Assembly (NCBI GenBank): GCA_002197995.1
Contig: NGZR01000008.1
Coordinates: forward strand, 310,001-374,000
Direction of reading: 5' to 3'
Length of the DNA stretch: 64,000 nucleotides
Source: Gaeumannomyces sp. JS-464
Lineage: Eukaryota; Ascomycota; Sordariomycetes; Magnaporthales; Magnaporthaceae
Below the pieces are notes generated by a model that saw only the letters and a list, made by a program, of their open reading frames with translations, was not told the DNA's origin and did no database searches. Every line of letters starts with the position of its first letter. The first letter of the stretch is position 1. The translations under genes were made by a program, and so were the position numbers. Below are positions 36,252 to 47,042 of the stretch, piece after piece.

Positions 36252-37700
36252 GATACCGGCCTTTTAGGGCTTAATAAATAACGAGACGGAAGAAACCTTT
36301 TTTTTTTTAGCTTTTTGGCGCCCTTCGCGATTTTTTAGCAGCTTTCGAAATCCCGGCCTTTAAAGTCGCCTTAACGGATTCGGATTCCCGCTTTCGCACT
36401 GCTTTTTAACCCGTTTTCCCTTCGCGAAAATGCAGCTTTGCGTTTATTATATAAACGCCGACGTTATGCTTTAAATAAAAAAGAAATGAAGCAAATTTGC
36501 GGCCGCGGAAGCCTTTAAAGGGTCCCCTAATCGGGACACCCAAAACAAAGCCCGGCGAGGGTTAAAAGCCGGGCCGGGCCCTAACGAGGGCGAGGTTAAC
36601 AAGGCTAACGAGGAGGATTTACGTACTTTTAATAACAGTTACCGACGGATCTGGTTTGCTTAAAGCCTAAATGCTTACTAATACGACCCTAACGATATTC
36701 CTTACACGCGGGCCGGCTTTTTTGCCTTTTAAAAGCACGTCGTTTATGCTCGGAGCCGTTTAACGCATAAAAAGGCTATGGATAGGCTTGTTAGCGAGTT
36801 TTTTAAGCAGGAACGCTTAATTAACTATTTGTAACAAACCGTTTAGCCTTTTCGCCGGTAATGGGCTTATTGTTATACCAAATACAACCTTAATTAAGGC
36901 GTAATTAGTACCGTCGGCGCCGAAGGAAATTACGGATCCCTTAAAACGTATAACCTTTCCTCCCGATTAACGTTAGCTTAAGTTAAGCAGGCGATTCGCC
37001 AGCAAACGAGGCATAAAATTACGGCTTTTAAGGATCGCTAACGGACCTCCCACGCGCGCGTAAGGTGGGATTACGCCGGCCGTTCGTAAGCGGGAGCCCT
37101 CCTTTTGCGCGCCTTGTTATGGTGCTTTAATCTCCTTAAACAGATTAACCTCCGTGCAATATTAACGTTCCCTTTCCGCAAGCACCCGGCCGGCCTAAAT
37201 ATCGGCCCTTGCACCAAATTTACGCGTGCGCAATATGGCCTTCCCTGCCCTTATAAGCTTATCGCATTGCATAAGGCTTAACGGCGCGATCCCCAAACGC
37301 CTGGCCTGTAAATCGCTGCCGTTAACAGCTTTTGGCTGCACTCGGGTAACCGCCTCGTAAAGGACCCTTTATTGCGGGTTACAAAGCCGGTTGGAGTTAG
37401 AAAAGGCCGGCCTTAAGGGACCGGCCCTTTTAACAACGAGGCGCCAGCGGCAGGGCCTCGCACCCGCGCCCGCACGGGTATACGGGCTAGCGCAAAGCGG
37501 GATTACTCTTAACACGAACTGGGCGCCTCCCTAAATGCACGTGACGAGGCCGACGAGGCTGACGAGGATCCAATCCTTACCCTCGGCACTCCCCTGCCCT
37601 TAACGCCGGCCGGGAGGGCCTCCACGCCCTCTTCAGCGCCTGCGCCGGCCTCTGACGAGTTTTTTGATCCCTTTGCGAGTCCCTAGGCCCCTTTGTAGCC
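36252..37700 (+). pseudogene. MULE transposase, C-terminal half
   Basis: Continues the transposase after the LTR insertion: ITIPAF, GLINNETEETF, then after a shift FLAAFEIPAFKVALTDSDSR (second Asp block), KKHVVYARSRLTHKKAMDRL, RRQWAYCYTKYNLN, LSSRLTLAQVKQAIRQQ-like sequence with RIP stops, LIALHKA, and a C-terminal DEADEADEDPILTLGTPLPL tail. The order matches Hop-type fungal MULEs. Stops are mostly TAA/TAG at former CAA/CAG positions. Confidence 0.75.
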
Positions 37701-37958
37701 CTAGATAGACGGCCTCAACGCCGTGCCCCTGCACGTTTCCTATGTAATTTGGCGGTTTAACACCGCGTTTTTGCTCGTTTATTAATAAATTGCTCGTGGC
37801 GACAACTTCTATTTGCTTCCCTTCTGTTGATTGCACGCCTGCCTGCATTGGAGCCTGTGTTCGTTTGTGCGTGCGCGCTATAGAAAGGTCCATGCGCGCC
37901 GATATCGGGGTGGGGGTGGGTGCGGGAGCAAAAAGGGGGTGTGCCCGGGAAGATCCTC

Positions 37959-37966
37959 TTTATCAC
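37959..37966. repeat. Target site duplication TTTATCAC (right)
   Basis: Matches 27984-27991 exactly. Confidence 0.8.
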
Positions 37967-38071
37967 CCCATTGCCATATCCAAGGTGTCGTTAAGTGAAG
38001 CTCATCGAGCATTAGCTTCCTCTTTAAGTAAATGGCCCTCTGCTGGTCGTGGTTGGTGGCACGCAAGGTAG

Positions 38072-38596
38072 CCCCTTTGTGCTCCTTTTTGTGCGTCGAC
38101 GGAGATATTCGCTCTGCTTCCATGGCCGGGAGCTTTCGAGGCCCACCAGGGCTTCCTGACCACTGACGGCGACGTGTCGAAGAGTTGGATCCTCCAAAAG
38201 GCCGAGGCCGAGGAAAAGCTCCGCTTAACGGACTGCGGCGGCGGCGCCACATTATCGGCCCGCAGCCTACGGCCCTACCGGTTGGCCGCGGCCCTGCTAC
38301 GCAAGTTCATGGGCCTGATGGAAAGGCCTCTTGGGACCTCGTTCCCCTTCCTGGACCACGACTTCAGCTACCTCATCCAGTGCCCTGGCGACAAGCACAA
38401 GTACCTCGTTTAGAGCAGCCCCGCTACAGCACCCGGCAACCGCATCGACTCGAACAGCATCGAGGAGGTCCAGGTGGCCATCCAGGTCTCGGCCGCGAGG
38501 ACGTTCCGCAGCTGGGCCGAGTCGGTCGAGCAGCCGTCAAAGGCCGGCGCGGATCTGCCGCGCGGCTCGGCGGGGTTTCCTTGGAGCGGCATCCTA
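38072..38596 (+). pseudogene. Unknown gene remnant with one internal TAG
   Basis: One frame stays open from 38072 to a TAG at 38411-38413, then again to a GTATGT donor-like site at 38597. It reads FEAHQGFLTTDGDVSKSWIL, LTDCGGGATLSARSL, LDHDFSYLIQCPGDKHKYLV, stop, then DSNSIEEVQVAIQVSAARTF. Codon use is GC-rich and gene-like. The stop is in context TTTAG, explained by CAG to TAG, so it could be a RIP mutation leaking from the adjacent MULE. No family recognised; no convincing initiator because the upstream frame is closed. Confidence 0.45.
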
Positions 38597-38599
38597 GGT

Positions 38600-39076
38600 A
38601 TGTAAATTGGGGTGGAAATCTTTCTCACGTCTCAAGTCGGTGGTGTCCTAAGTGGCTGGCACTACACGCCTCGCCAAACCCCTCAAAAAACTGTCCTGGA
38701 GCCTCGCAACTGAGGCCGACTCATGCACGTACTTGAACGACCGTCGCTCGCCTACTTTCGGCGGACTCCCCCAGAAACCTGGAGTTGTGTTGATCGTGAC
38801 TGGAATTTGCTCCAGCGGACTCCACAGGCTAATACCAGTCCTCTGACCAAACGCCGAAACCGAAGACCGCTTTGCATGGTGGTAGTTAGTCACGGCCGAA
38901 GGCGATGGACGACGTGGAAAACCCGCCATTCCCGTCAAAATTCTGGTCGCAAACAACTCTGCCGCGAAGAACATAGGATAACGACTAGGTACAATGCAAC
39001 ACCAAGATGGTATTCTGTCCCGCTCGTCCTTCCCTCCCTCCTCCCCGAACAATTGTGTGATACAAATACGCCTGAC
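38600..39076. other. Intergenic, nothing recognised
   Basis: No conserved frame or repeat seen between the gene remnant and the coiled-coil gene stop at 39077. Confidence 0.5.
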
Positions 39077-40790
39077 TTAGTGGGCAGGCTTTATGGCTAT
39101 CTGCAAATGCTGGATGCGCTCAGCCATATGCAGCACCATATTGCCGTCAGCTTTTTTTGTCAAAACCTGGATGTCTGCCATGGACTGGCGGCACCAGCTA
39201 GTGAAGTCGTCTCTTTCGGCAAGCCATTCTCCGTCGCTGGCAATGGTGAGTGCCTCCATCTTGTTGATGGCTGGGGTAATGTAACGGTCCGAAACCAGGA
39301 CGTAGATGCCCGTGATGTCCCTGATAGCGCAAAAGCCGCCCTGGATCTTGGTGGCGCTATCGTAAAGCCTCTGAACGAGCGACAGTAGAGTCAGCTGCTT
39401 TGCCTGCTTTAGGCACCAAAACAGGTAATATAATAGTCAACGCGGGAGACGCATGTAATACATACTTTGCTGACCCTCCATGGCATTTTCACACCTTCGC
39501 AAACTCCATCTTTGCTGTATATCAGTTCGCTTTCGAGCGGCCGCAGGAATTCCTTCTGGACCTCCCGCACTGCTACGTCGACTTCGCTGAGGGTTCCCTC
39601 GAAGAACGTGACGAGATCCTGGACCTGTATCCTCAAAACTGCGAGTTGACGGCTTGAGTCCTCTAAAACCGTCGAGATATCTCCCTGTTTTCAAAGGGAT
39701 AATTAGCACATATGCGGCTCCGGCAGCCGGGTAAGTAACCTTACAAGTTGAAATCTCTCCTCGCCCAAGCGCTTAAGATGAAGCTCAGCAGTGACGAAGT
39801 CGGCCATGCCCCACGCCAACTTCGCCTTGTTCCTGACGACGTCGGCGATAAGCCTGGTCACCTTGTCGCTGAGGTGTTTTTCATGGGAGCGCGCCTCTGC
39901 CAGGATCCGCTGCGCCTTTTGCAACGCCCCCTGCTCCCTTTCCTGCCTGATGGGCTCGGCTCGCCGCCGCTCGATGTCGAGCTGGTGTCCCATCCTGGCT
40001 TGGTACGCCTCGTGGCTCTCGCCTGCGAGCTTCATATCCTTCAGCTTGCCAGGCAATCCCTTGTCTGCTTATCATTCTGTTAGCAAAGCTCTCAAAGATC
40101 AACTCCATGGCGTCGATTTGGCCGGTTACTCACTTCTATCCTCCAAGGGAATCGCCTTCTCCGCGAGGAGCTGCTCTTCCTCAGCACTCAGGTTGGTGGT
40201 GACCGGCGTTACGCCCTCCAGCTCATTGATGTGGGCTGAGGCCTCAGAGACTCTCCTGTCGGCATCTTTAAGTTGCAGTAGCAGTGTTCGATAACCTCGG
40301 ATGTAGACACGCCCTCCGCGGCGAACTTTTCCTGCTCGGCCGCCTTCTTCTGCCGTGAGTCATCATTCTGTTTGGCTTCCCGTTGCTTGCCTCCTGTGAT
40401 GTGTACGGTTCAATTAGCTTCCGGGACCCCGACAAAATGCGAGCGTCTAATCCCCCACGCACTGTAGCAAGCGATAACGTTGTCCTGTAAACGCTCAATC
40501 ACCCAGTACCACACCCGGAAGTGGCCAGCAAGGGCCTGAATCGTCTGCAAACAGGTCGCCGTGCTATCCCTGACATCTTTGGTGTCGTCAGCGAGGGTGG
40601 GGTCGTTATAATCGTCTTCGTCGTAATCCTCCATCTCATCGATAGTACGGAGGATGTTTTCCAATTCGCCTCTGTTTTTGATCATTTTTGTTGCGATCTT
40701 GTTGATGTGATTCATGATTCTGCGGGCGTCCGAAATCGCCCTTCGACGAGGTCGGAACAAAATTCAAGGTTTGCGTGGAGTCGTTCATAA
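39077..40790 (-). CDS. Long alpha-helical coiled-coil protein, unknown function, two apparent frameshifts
   Basis: Starts MNDSTQTLNFVPTSSKGD (ATG 40790) and, after a one-base shift near 40735, continues SDARRIMNHINKIATKMI. Exons separated by short introns give EAKQNDDSRQKKAAEQEKFA, YRTLLLQLKDADRRVSEASA (after a second shift near 40300), KLKDMKLAGESHEAYQARM, KHLSDKVTRLIADVVRNKA, WGMADFVTAELHLKRLGEE, RQLAVLRIQVQDLVTFFEG, GGFCAIRDITGIYVLVSDRY and a last helix ending at 39077. Almost the whole protein is heptad-rich helix. It belongs to a family I have seen only as conserved hypothetical in Pezizomycotina. The long-helix layout resembles alpha-helical pore-forming proteins, but that is only a structural guess. 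No signal peptide. Confidence 0.7.
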
Positions 40791-41019
40791 CTGGAGGAGC
40801 GAAAAGAAGTATGAATTTTGTAAACACCACACGTCTGGTAATACTGTTATGATGCTAGGTGGGAACTTGGACATACGGTAAGCCGGAATATCACCTGTTG
40901 GCCACCCCCCTGTTGGCCACCTTGCACGGGCCCGATCACCACCAAACTTAGTGCATTCGACTGCAAATTTCTACCTCTATTTAACTAACCTCGATACAAG
41001 AGTATACTGATCCCTAATT

Positions 41020-42255
41020 AAAATTTTCCACTGTTTTTAATGCTGTATCGCTTGCTTTCTTAACGTGCCCTTTTGTTTTTAAAATGCGCCGGATATTTAT
41101 ACAAGTCTCGTTGGGATCCAAAGCTACCCTTTTTTTTTTTTGCGAAGCCGCTATGCTTACAATTCGGCCTTTAACGGCTTAATTTTTCGATAGGCCATAG
41201 CCAACTCGAATTTACGCGCTGCGTAGCCTTTTTAAAGCTTTTAAAAGAGAAGTCGGGCCGTGGGGCTTGCTGGAAGCCGGCCTTTAAAAGTGCTAATTTA
41301 GGAGGCCAACTTTTTTAATTGCTTGGGAGTTTCCCAAAACACTTGGGACTGCCGGAAAAGAACCTTTAAATGTTGTTTATCCCTATTATCCTTTGCAAAT
41401 TGTTAAATTTAAGCTCGTTAATCGTTTCGTTGCGAGTTTTCAAGTAAAAGCCGGTTTATAAAAAGCTTGTTAATATTCCGTGGCTAAAAACCGGACGCCC
41501 GCCACCCCGCCCTAATTATATAAAGGGTAAAAGCTCGTGTTTTTGCAAAGTATAGCTTTATAAAAATTAACGTTTTTTTATTACAATTAAACAAGTAAAT
41601 AAAGTTTAAAACCCGGTTATTTAGCGGTAAACGTGTTTAAAAAAAGCTAAAAACGGATAGGTTTAAAGTTTGTAAAACGTGCGCAATATTAAAAGGTAAA
41701 TAAAAGAGATATACGTTATTTTGCAAGTAAAAAAGCATAAACTTTTTAGTTATATAAGATTCGTAGCCATTTAAAACTAAAAGCCGGGGTTTAAAAGTAA
41801 AAGGTTTAATGCGAAAAAGGAAAACCTTTTGCAGCCATTTTACTATAGTACGGTTAATAATCCACCCGTTATTTGTTGCAGTGAATTCCCAGCTTTCGAA
41901 TTAGCTTAAATCTTTTAAAAACCACTGCTTTTGCACGCTTTTCCTTTTAAAAATAATAAAAGGAGGAAGCGAAACTTTAATGGCCGAAATGCACTCGATA
42001 AACGAGGTTTAAGTGCGAAATCCAAGCTTTTTTTTTTTGCAAAAGCCGGGCTTTTACGAGGTTTAAAACGAGCCCGTTACCCGTTTTACCTTTTTACAAG
42101 CCGCCTTCGTTTGCGTTATACGTATTTTCCGGCTTAATCCCGGCCATTTCCGATATTTGGAATCGCTTTTACCACGCTTTTATTACCTTTGTAATACCCT
42201 TTTAACGCGTGCAAATTATATACGCCAGCCTTTTTTAATACGGATTTTTGGATAT
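41020..42255 (-). pseudogene. Pogo-type transposase, C-terminal DDE part
   Basis: Minus-strand frames give LLLLFLKGKACKSSGF, NSLQQITGGLLTVL, SLCFFTCKITYISLLF and an ILCKNTSFYPLYN-like end, matching in order the fungal pogo blocks around the second Asp (LV.DGH/ESH) and the NNI.L..LP.H..H.LQPLD segment in decayed form. AT content and stops show RIP. Confidence 0.6.
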
Positions 42256-42461
42256 TATTAACAATTAAAGGTTTGCTTTTAAAATAAGGCATTTTAAAAG
42301 TGGACAAAATAATATCGATAGTTTAAAAAATAAAAAAACATGTAACTTAAAAAGATAATTTAATTGCTTATTTTAAGAAATACTTAAAAGCTAACTTAAA
42401 TTAACTAATGTTAAAACTTTAGTTAAAACTATGTAAAATAATAAGAAATCCATTTTTTATA

Positions 42462-44324
42462 TAACGTGGTTTACAAGCGAGTCGCGCACACAAGCGAATC
42501 GCGCATTTTCCAATGCGACACGCGTTTCCCACTTCCAACCTTAATTTCTTAACAACCACAAATAAAATCGACATCGAAAAAAGCTAAAATTGTTCTCGCT
42601 ATACAAGCAATCCAATTTAATCGGGAATTAAGTTTGCGTTCGGCGGCTAAAATTTACGATATTTTTAAATCCATATTGCGCGACCGACGCGCCGGCCGAC
42701 CTGCTCGACGCGACAGCATGCCCAAATTACGGAAATTAACGGAATCCGAAAAAAAGGCGCTTATTAAATACATATTTAAGCTGGATTCCCGCGCATTTCC
42801 TCCCCGGCCTTTTGGTGTTAAAAATATAGCCAACCGACTGTTCGCTAAACGCGACGCGGGCGCCGTCGGCAAAAACTGGGTCGCGAACTTCGTTAAGCGC
42901 CGCGCAAAGCTCGGCACGCGCTAAATTCGAAAATACGATTACTAAAAGGCCAAATGCGAAAATCCCAAACTCGTTTTTGCGTAATTCGACTTTATGCGAA
43001 ACACTATCGATAAATATGGCATTTTGGATAACGATATTATAATTTCGACGAAACCGGCTTTTTTATAAGCATAATCGCCGCCGTTATGGTTATTACAATA
43101 TCGAAAGGCCGTAGTAAAGCAAAGCTGGTTCAGCTTGGCAACCGGGAATAGGCTACAATTATTTAAAAGGTTAACTATTGCGGTTAAACGATCTTTTTTT
43201 TATTATCGTTAAAAAGCAATACCATTTAGCCAATTGGTATTCGAAAACCGGCCTTTTACGCGATTAGGTTATTTTAACAAATGCTAACGGGTAAACTACG
43301 AACGAGCTCGGTTTAAAATAGATTTAGCATTTTAATAAGCATATTGCATCGCGTATAAAAAGCATTTATCGTTTGTTAATGTTAAACGGCTATAAAAGCC
43401 ACCATTTGACGGATTTCGAGCTTTATTGCCAAAAATATAACATTATTACGCTTTGCATATTTCCGCATTCGTTTTACTTTTTTTAACCGCTTAACGTTAA
43501 ATGCTTTAGCCCGTTAAAAAAGGCGTACGGTTAACAAATCGAAAACCTAATAAAATCGCACGTTAACCACGTAACTAAGGTCGAATTCCTTTCGGCGTTT
43601 AAAGCGGCATTTTTAAACTTTATAACCGAAAAAAACATTTAAAAAGGTTTCCGAAAGGCTGGCTTTGCTCCTTTTAATCCGGGTTCGGTTTTAAAAAAGC
43701 TAAATGTAAAGCTACGAACTTTAACTCCCTCGAGGGAGCTTTTAAGCGACGCCGAACTTTAAACTTTTAAAACGCCGCGGATAGCTAAAAAAGCAACTTC
43801 GCAATTCGAACATATTAAAATTCGGATTTCCAATTACCGGAGCAGCTTTCCGTTACTTATACTAGCGGTTATAAACCAGCTTGCGAAAAGGACAAGTTCG
43901 ATTATGCATTAAATAGCCCTTTTTAAAGCCGAAGTTGCTTCGTTACGCAAAGCGAACGAAGCATTAAGCAAACGCCGGAAGGTTAAAAAAACACGTGTTC
44001 GATAAAAAGGGTTACATATTGTCGAAAAAATACGTAATGTTTTAAACCAGGAAAAGCTGGATAGGCAGTTACAGTAAAAAATGCGCGATTATAAGGGTTA
44101 ATAAAGGAAGGCGATAACAACTCGTCGGCGATATAGCACTTGCGGTAAAACCGGATATAATGCGCGCATTTGTTAAAAAAAAGTAAAGATGTTCGATGTA
44201 TACAGTTCCGAGTAGTTTAAATGGATTCCTAGCGTTGTTAGGTTGGCATGCGCGTCGATTAACCGGAAGTTGGGTGTGGGTACGCGACTCGCTTATATGC
44301 GCGACTCGCTTGTAAACCACGTTA
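42462..44324 (+). mobile_element. Fot1-like transposon, full length (copy A1)
   Basis: 1863 bp with inverted ends TAACGTGGTTTACAAGCGAG and a TA duplication (42460-42461 and 44325-44326). The transposase on the plus strand is open only at its start (42634-42924): MRSAAKIYDIFKSILRDRRA, SEKKALIKYIFKLDSRAFPP, ANRLFAKRD and NFVKRRAKL, the Tc5/CENP-B type helix-turn-helix DNA-binding region. Downstream DDE blocks are stop-ridden. Least RIPed of the Fot copies at the N-terminus. Inserted in an LTR of Gypsy copy 3. Confidence 0.9.
42634..42924 (+). pseudogene. Fot1-like transposase N-terminal HTH region
   Basis: 96 open codons ending at TAA 42922-42924, where the family continues; the stop (GCGCTAAATTCG) corresponds to a Trp/Arg-rich junction in relatives. 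CENP-B/Tc5-like DNA-binding domain. The remainder to about 44010 is recognisable but broken (for example the KYGILDNDI and ETGF-like blocks). Confidence 0.75.
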
Positions 44325-44604
44325 TACATTGCTTTTTTTTTAAAAATATTTTTAAATTTGTAACTCCGTTTTTAATTATTACAAATTTATAAATCACTTT
44401 TAAATTTGTCGCTTAGTTTTTAGTTATTATAAATTTACAAATCTTTTTTAAATTTATCGCTTTGTTTTTAGTTATTACAAATTTATAAATCTTTTTAGTT
44501 ATATAAGCTTATTACGTAATTTTACGTGTTTTAATACGAGGTAAAAGTATTATTTAAGGCTTTTCCCGTTTTATTATTTTAAAGTCCGCATACTAGTTGT
44601 AACA

Positions 44605-45325
44605 TTAGGTTTCCCTTGTTAAGCTAAATCTTTTTAGTTATATTTTTACGATTTTGCTTTTTATTAATAGTACGTACTTTTTTTCTTTATTAACTCCTTT
44701 TTTTTTAATTAACGAAATGTTTAACCAAGTGCAAAAACGTTTTTTCGCGAAGAAAACTTTTTAACGTAAGGCTTTGCTTGCTTAAGTCGTTTTTTCTTCC
44801 ATCGACATGCTTTTTTACTTTTTTTACCACGAAGTTTTAAAGCGTAAAAAGTGTAAAGCCTTTTTTTAAAACTCGCTTCGCTACGTAAAATGCCTCGGTT
44901 AAAACCGTTTAAATTGCGACATTTTAAGCTTTTTTTTTAAACAGTTGCGAAAGATTAGTAAGCAGTATAAAAAGCTGGAAGCCGAATTAAAAATGGAAAA
45001 AGAAAAACGTTATAACGTAAAGCGGGAACTGTTTGCTATAAGCGCTCGAATCGAACGTTTACGAAAATAAAATAAAAATTTAGTTTAAAAAGAAAATAAG
45101 TGCGATTCGTCGCGGTATTAACGCTATGGAAGAATTAAAACGGGTAAAGCGGGAAAAAATCGAAAAGGGAATTAAGCGGGCTCCCGTTACGTTTTTAAGT
45201 TCGTTTATTTCCAAATTTCCTTTGTTATTTCCGGGCTAAGCCGGTTTTAAAGTTATTCCTAACCTTAACCTTTTAGCTTTGCTTAATTCTAATAAGCTAC
45301 TTTTACGTAAGTATTTTAAGCTTTA
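44605..45325 (+). pseudogene. Antisense ORF remnant in Gypsy copy 3
   Basis: Plus-strand sequence near 44960-45310 includes KLEAELKMEKEKRYNVKREL and a downstream MEELKRVKRE-like segment, homologous to the antisense ORF of copy 2 (30054-30248) in the same position beside the 3' LTR. Stops interrupt it. It is ended by the TRIM insertion at 45326. Confidence 0.45.
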
Positions 45326-45461
45326 TGTAACGGGGTCGCCTTTGTAAAAAACCCCGGGGTTTAATATATTGTGGTGCCAAAAGGTTTAATTACGAAGTGA
45401 TTAAACTGTTAGATTTTTTGGTTTATGTAGTAAAGCGGTACTTTGGCACGTCCCTTTTACA
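45326..45461. repeat. Left 136-bp LTR of TRIM-like element
   Basis: Carries the hairpin arm version TTTAATTACGAAGTGATTAAA; see the right copy. Confidence 0.9.
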
Positions 45462-45896
45462 TTGTTTAATCACTTCGTGGGTGTACTAGTTCGAGCCTGC
45501 CTAGGGTCGCCTTTTTGGAACACAAGGGGTCGAACCTTCGTGGCGCTTACAATTTTGCATAGCACGTGCTTGCACGTGGGTCGGCGTGCTTTGTTTTAAA
45601 CTTTAGGCCCCAGCATGCTAAAAGGGTGCATCCGCCTCGAAGCGCACGGCTTTACGGGGCGTAACGTTAAAAGGGATGTTTAACGAGTTATAGGAATTGG
45701 GGGTTTTAACATAACGTATGTTATTGTATCCCTATCGAAGCGTCGCGGCGAACGGGCGTAACAATCCAGTCGAGCAAATATGCGCGGTGCCGAAGCAGTG
45801 TGAAAGCTGGGCCGTCCTTTTAAATACCTATAAAGAGCGCCACGCAGTTCCCACACATTAAAACCTCGAAAACGCGGCTTTTTAAAAGGGGGATAG

Positions 45897-46032
45897 TGTA
45901 ACGGGGTCGCTTTAGTAAAAGACCCCGGGGCTTAATATACTGTGGTGCCAAAGGGTTTAATCACTTCGTGATTAAACTGTTGGATTTTTTGGTTTATGTA
46001 GTGGAGCGGTACTTTAGCACTTCCCTTTTACA
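45897..46032. repeat. Right 136-bp LTR of TRIM-like element
   Basis: Carries TTTAATCACTTCGTGATTAAA. The core is the reverse complement of the one in the left copy, apart from a C-to-T change. Confidence 0.9.
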
Positions 46033-47042
46033 CTTTACTCGAAACACTTTTTTTAAGTTATTCGTATTAACTTTTTTTATAATGCCCGTTATTAGTATTT
46101 CGTAAGGAGTTTTTAACAATGTTTAAAGTTTATTGCTTTTTTTTACGTGTTTTTTTCGTAACCGTACTTTTTCCATTTAATTAGGTACTTTTTAAGCTTG
46201 TTTTTTAACATATAATTTAAAGATTTTTCGATTTTATACTTGTTTTTTAACTTAACTTTTATTAATTCGTTCGTTTTTAAGTTAAATAGTGCTGGTTTAA
46301 ACAAGGAAATATAAAAAAACTAAAAGGATTTTATAATTAATAGTAATTGGAATTTGTCATTTATATCCGAAACTTTTTTTTATATTTTAAAAGGTTTTAT
46401 TTTTTATAATTTAACTTATTACTTAATCGTTTTGTTTTAATATTAAGTCGAAAAAAATAAACGTTATTTTCTTTTTTAAAGGTTAGTTTTTCGATTTTTT
46501 TTATTCGTTTAAATAGCTATTTAATGTCGTAGCTTTTTTAGCTTTATTTTAAAGTATTTATACAGTTTAATAAATTCCGTTATTTATATTCCTGTTATTA
46601 AGGCATATTTTCCTACCCTAGGTTTTTATACGTTATAAAACGTGAATTTATAATTCGCATAAAACGGTATAATTTTTATACTTTTATAAACTAAGGTGTT
46701 ATAAACGAACCAAGTTATAAAAAATAATTATACTTAATCGTTTTATTTATAATTAACGTAATAACGTAAATATTGCTTTATAATTTAATTCGTTCGCTTT
46801 GTTTATTCGTTTATTTAAAAGTGGTAAATTGTAAATAAAAAATGTTTTGCTTTTAGCTTATTTATAAGCCTTTTTTAAAACTTATTTATAAATAGCTTAT
46901 TTTTATCCGTAATTAAACGGTTTAGCGTGCCGTATTTTACTATTACGTGTTTAATAAAAATATACGCTAGTTTTATAACGTCGTTAATTTTTTTATATAA
47001 TAGTAATAAACCATATTTAATAAGCTTATTTATTATTACTAA

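Larger units (their letters stand above)
27992..37958 (+). mobile_element. Mutator-like (MULE/Hop-type) DNA transposon interrupted by a Gypsy element
   Basis: Inverted repeats of about 40 bp bound it (27992-28031 and 37918-37958; outer end GAGGATCTTCCCGG, inner end GCTCCCGCACCC) and the 8-bp duplication TTTATCAC flanks it. Removing the retroelement at 29080-36246 leaves about 2.8 kb, a usual size. The transposase reads on the plus strand in two halves. The retroelement brings heavy AT bias; the MULE flanks are less damaged but still carry stops. Confidence 0.88.
42256..44604 (-). repeat. 3' LTR of Gypsy copy 3, split by Fot element
   Basis: Halves 42256-42461 and 44325-44604 join across a TA site to about 484 bp. 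They align with 55669-56153 end to end, including the AATTTGTAA-type internal repeats. Confidence 0.85.
45326..46032. mobile_element. TRIM-like miniature LTR element
   Basis: Direct repeats of 136 bp (45326-45461 and 45897-46032), each TGTAACGG...CCTTTTACA, flanked by perfect CTTTA duplications (45321-45325 and 46033-46037). A polypurine tract AAAAGGGGGATAG immediately precedes the second repeat. The 435-bp interior has no ORF. This is the structure of a terminal-repeat retrotransposon in miniature, mobilised by an autonomous partner. The TGTAACGG end and purine tract resemble those of Gypsy copy 1. It is far less AT-rich than its host sequence, so it inserted late. Confidence 0.88.
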
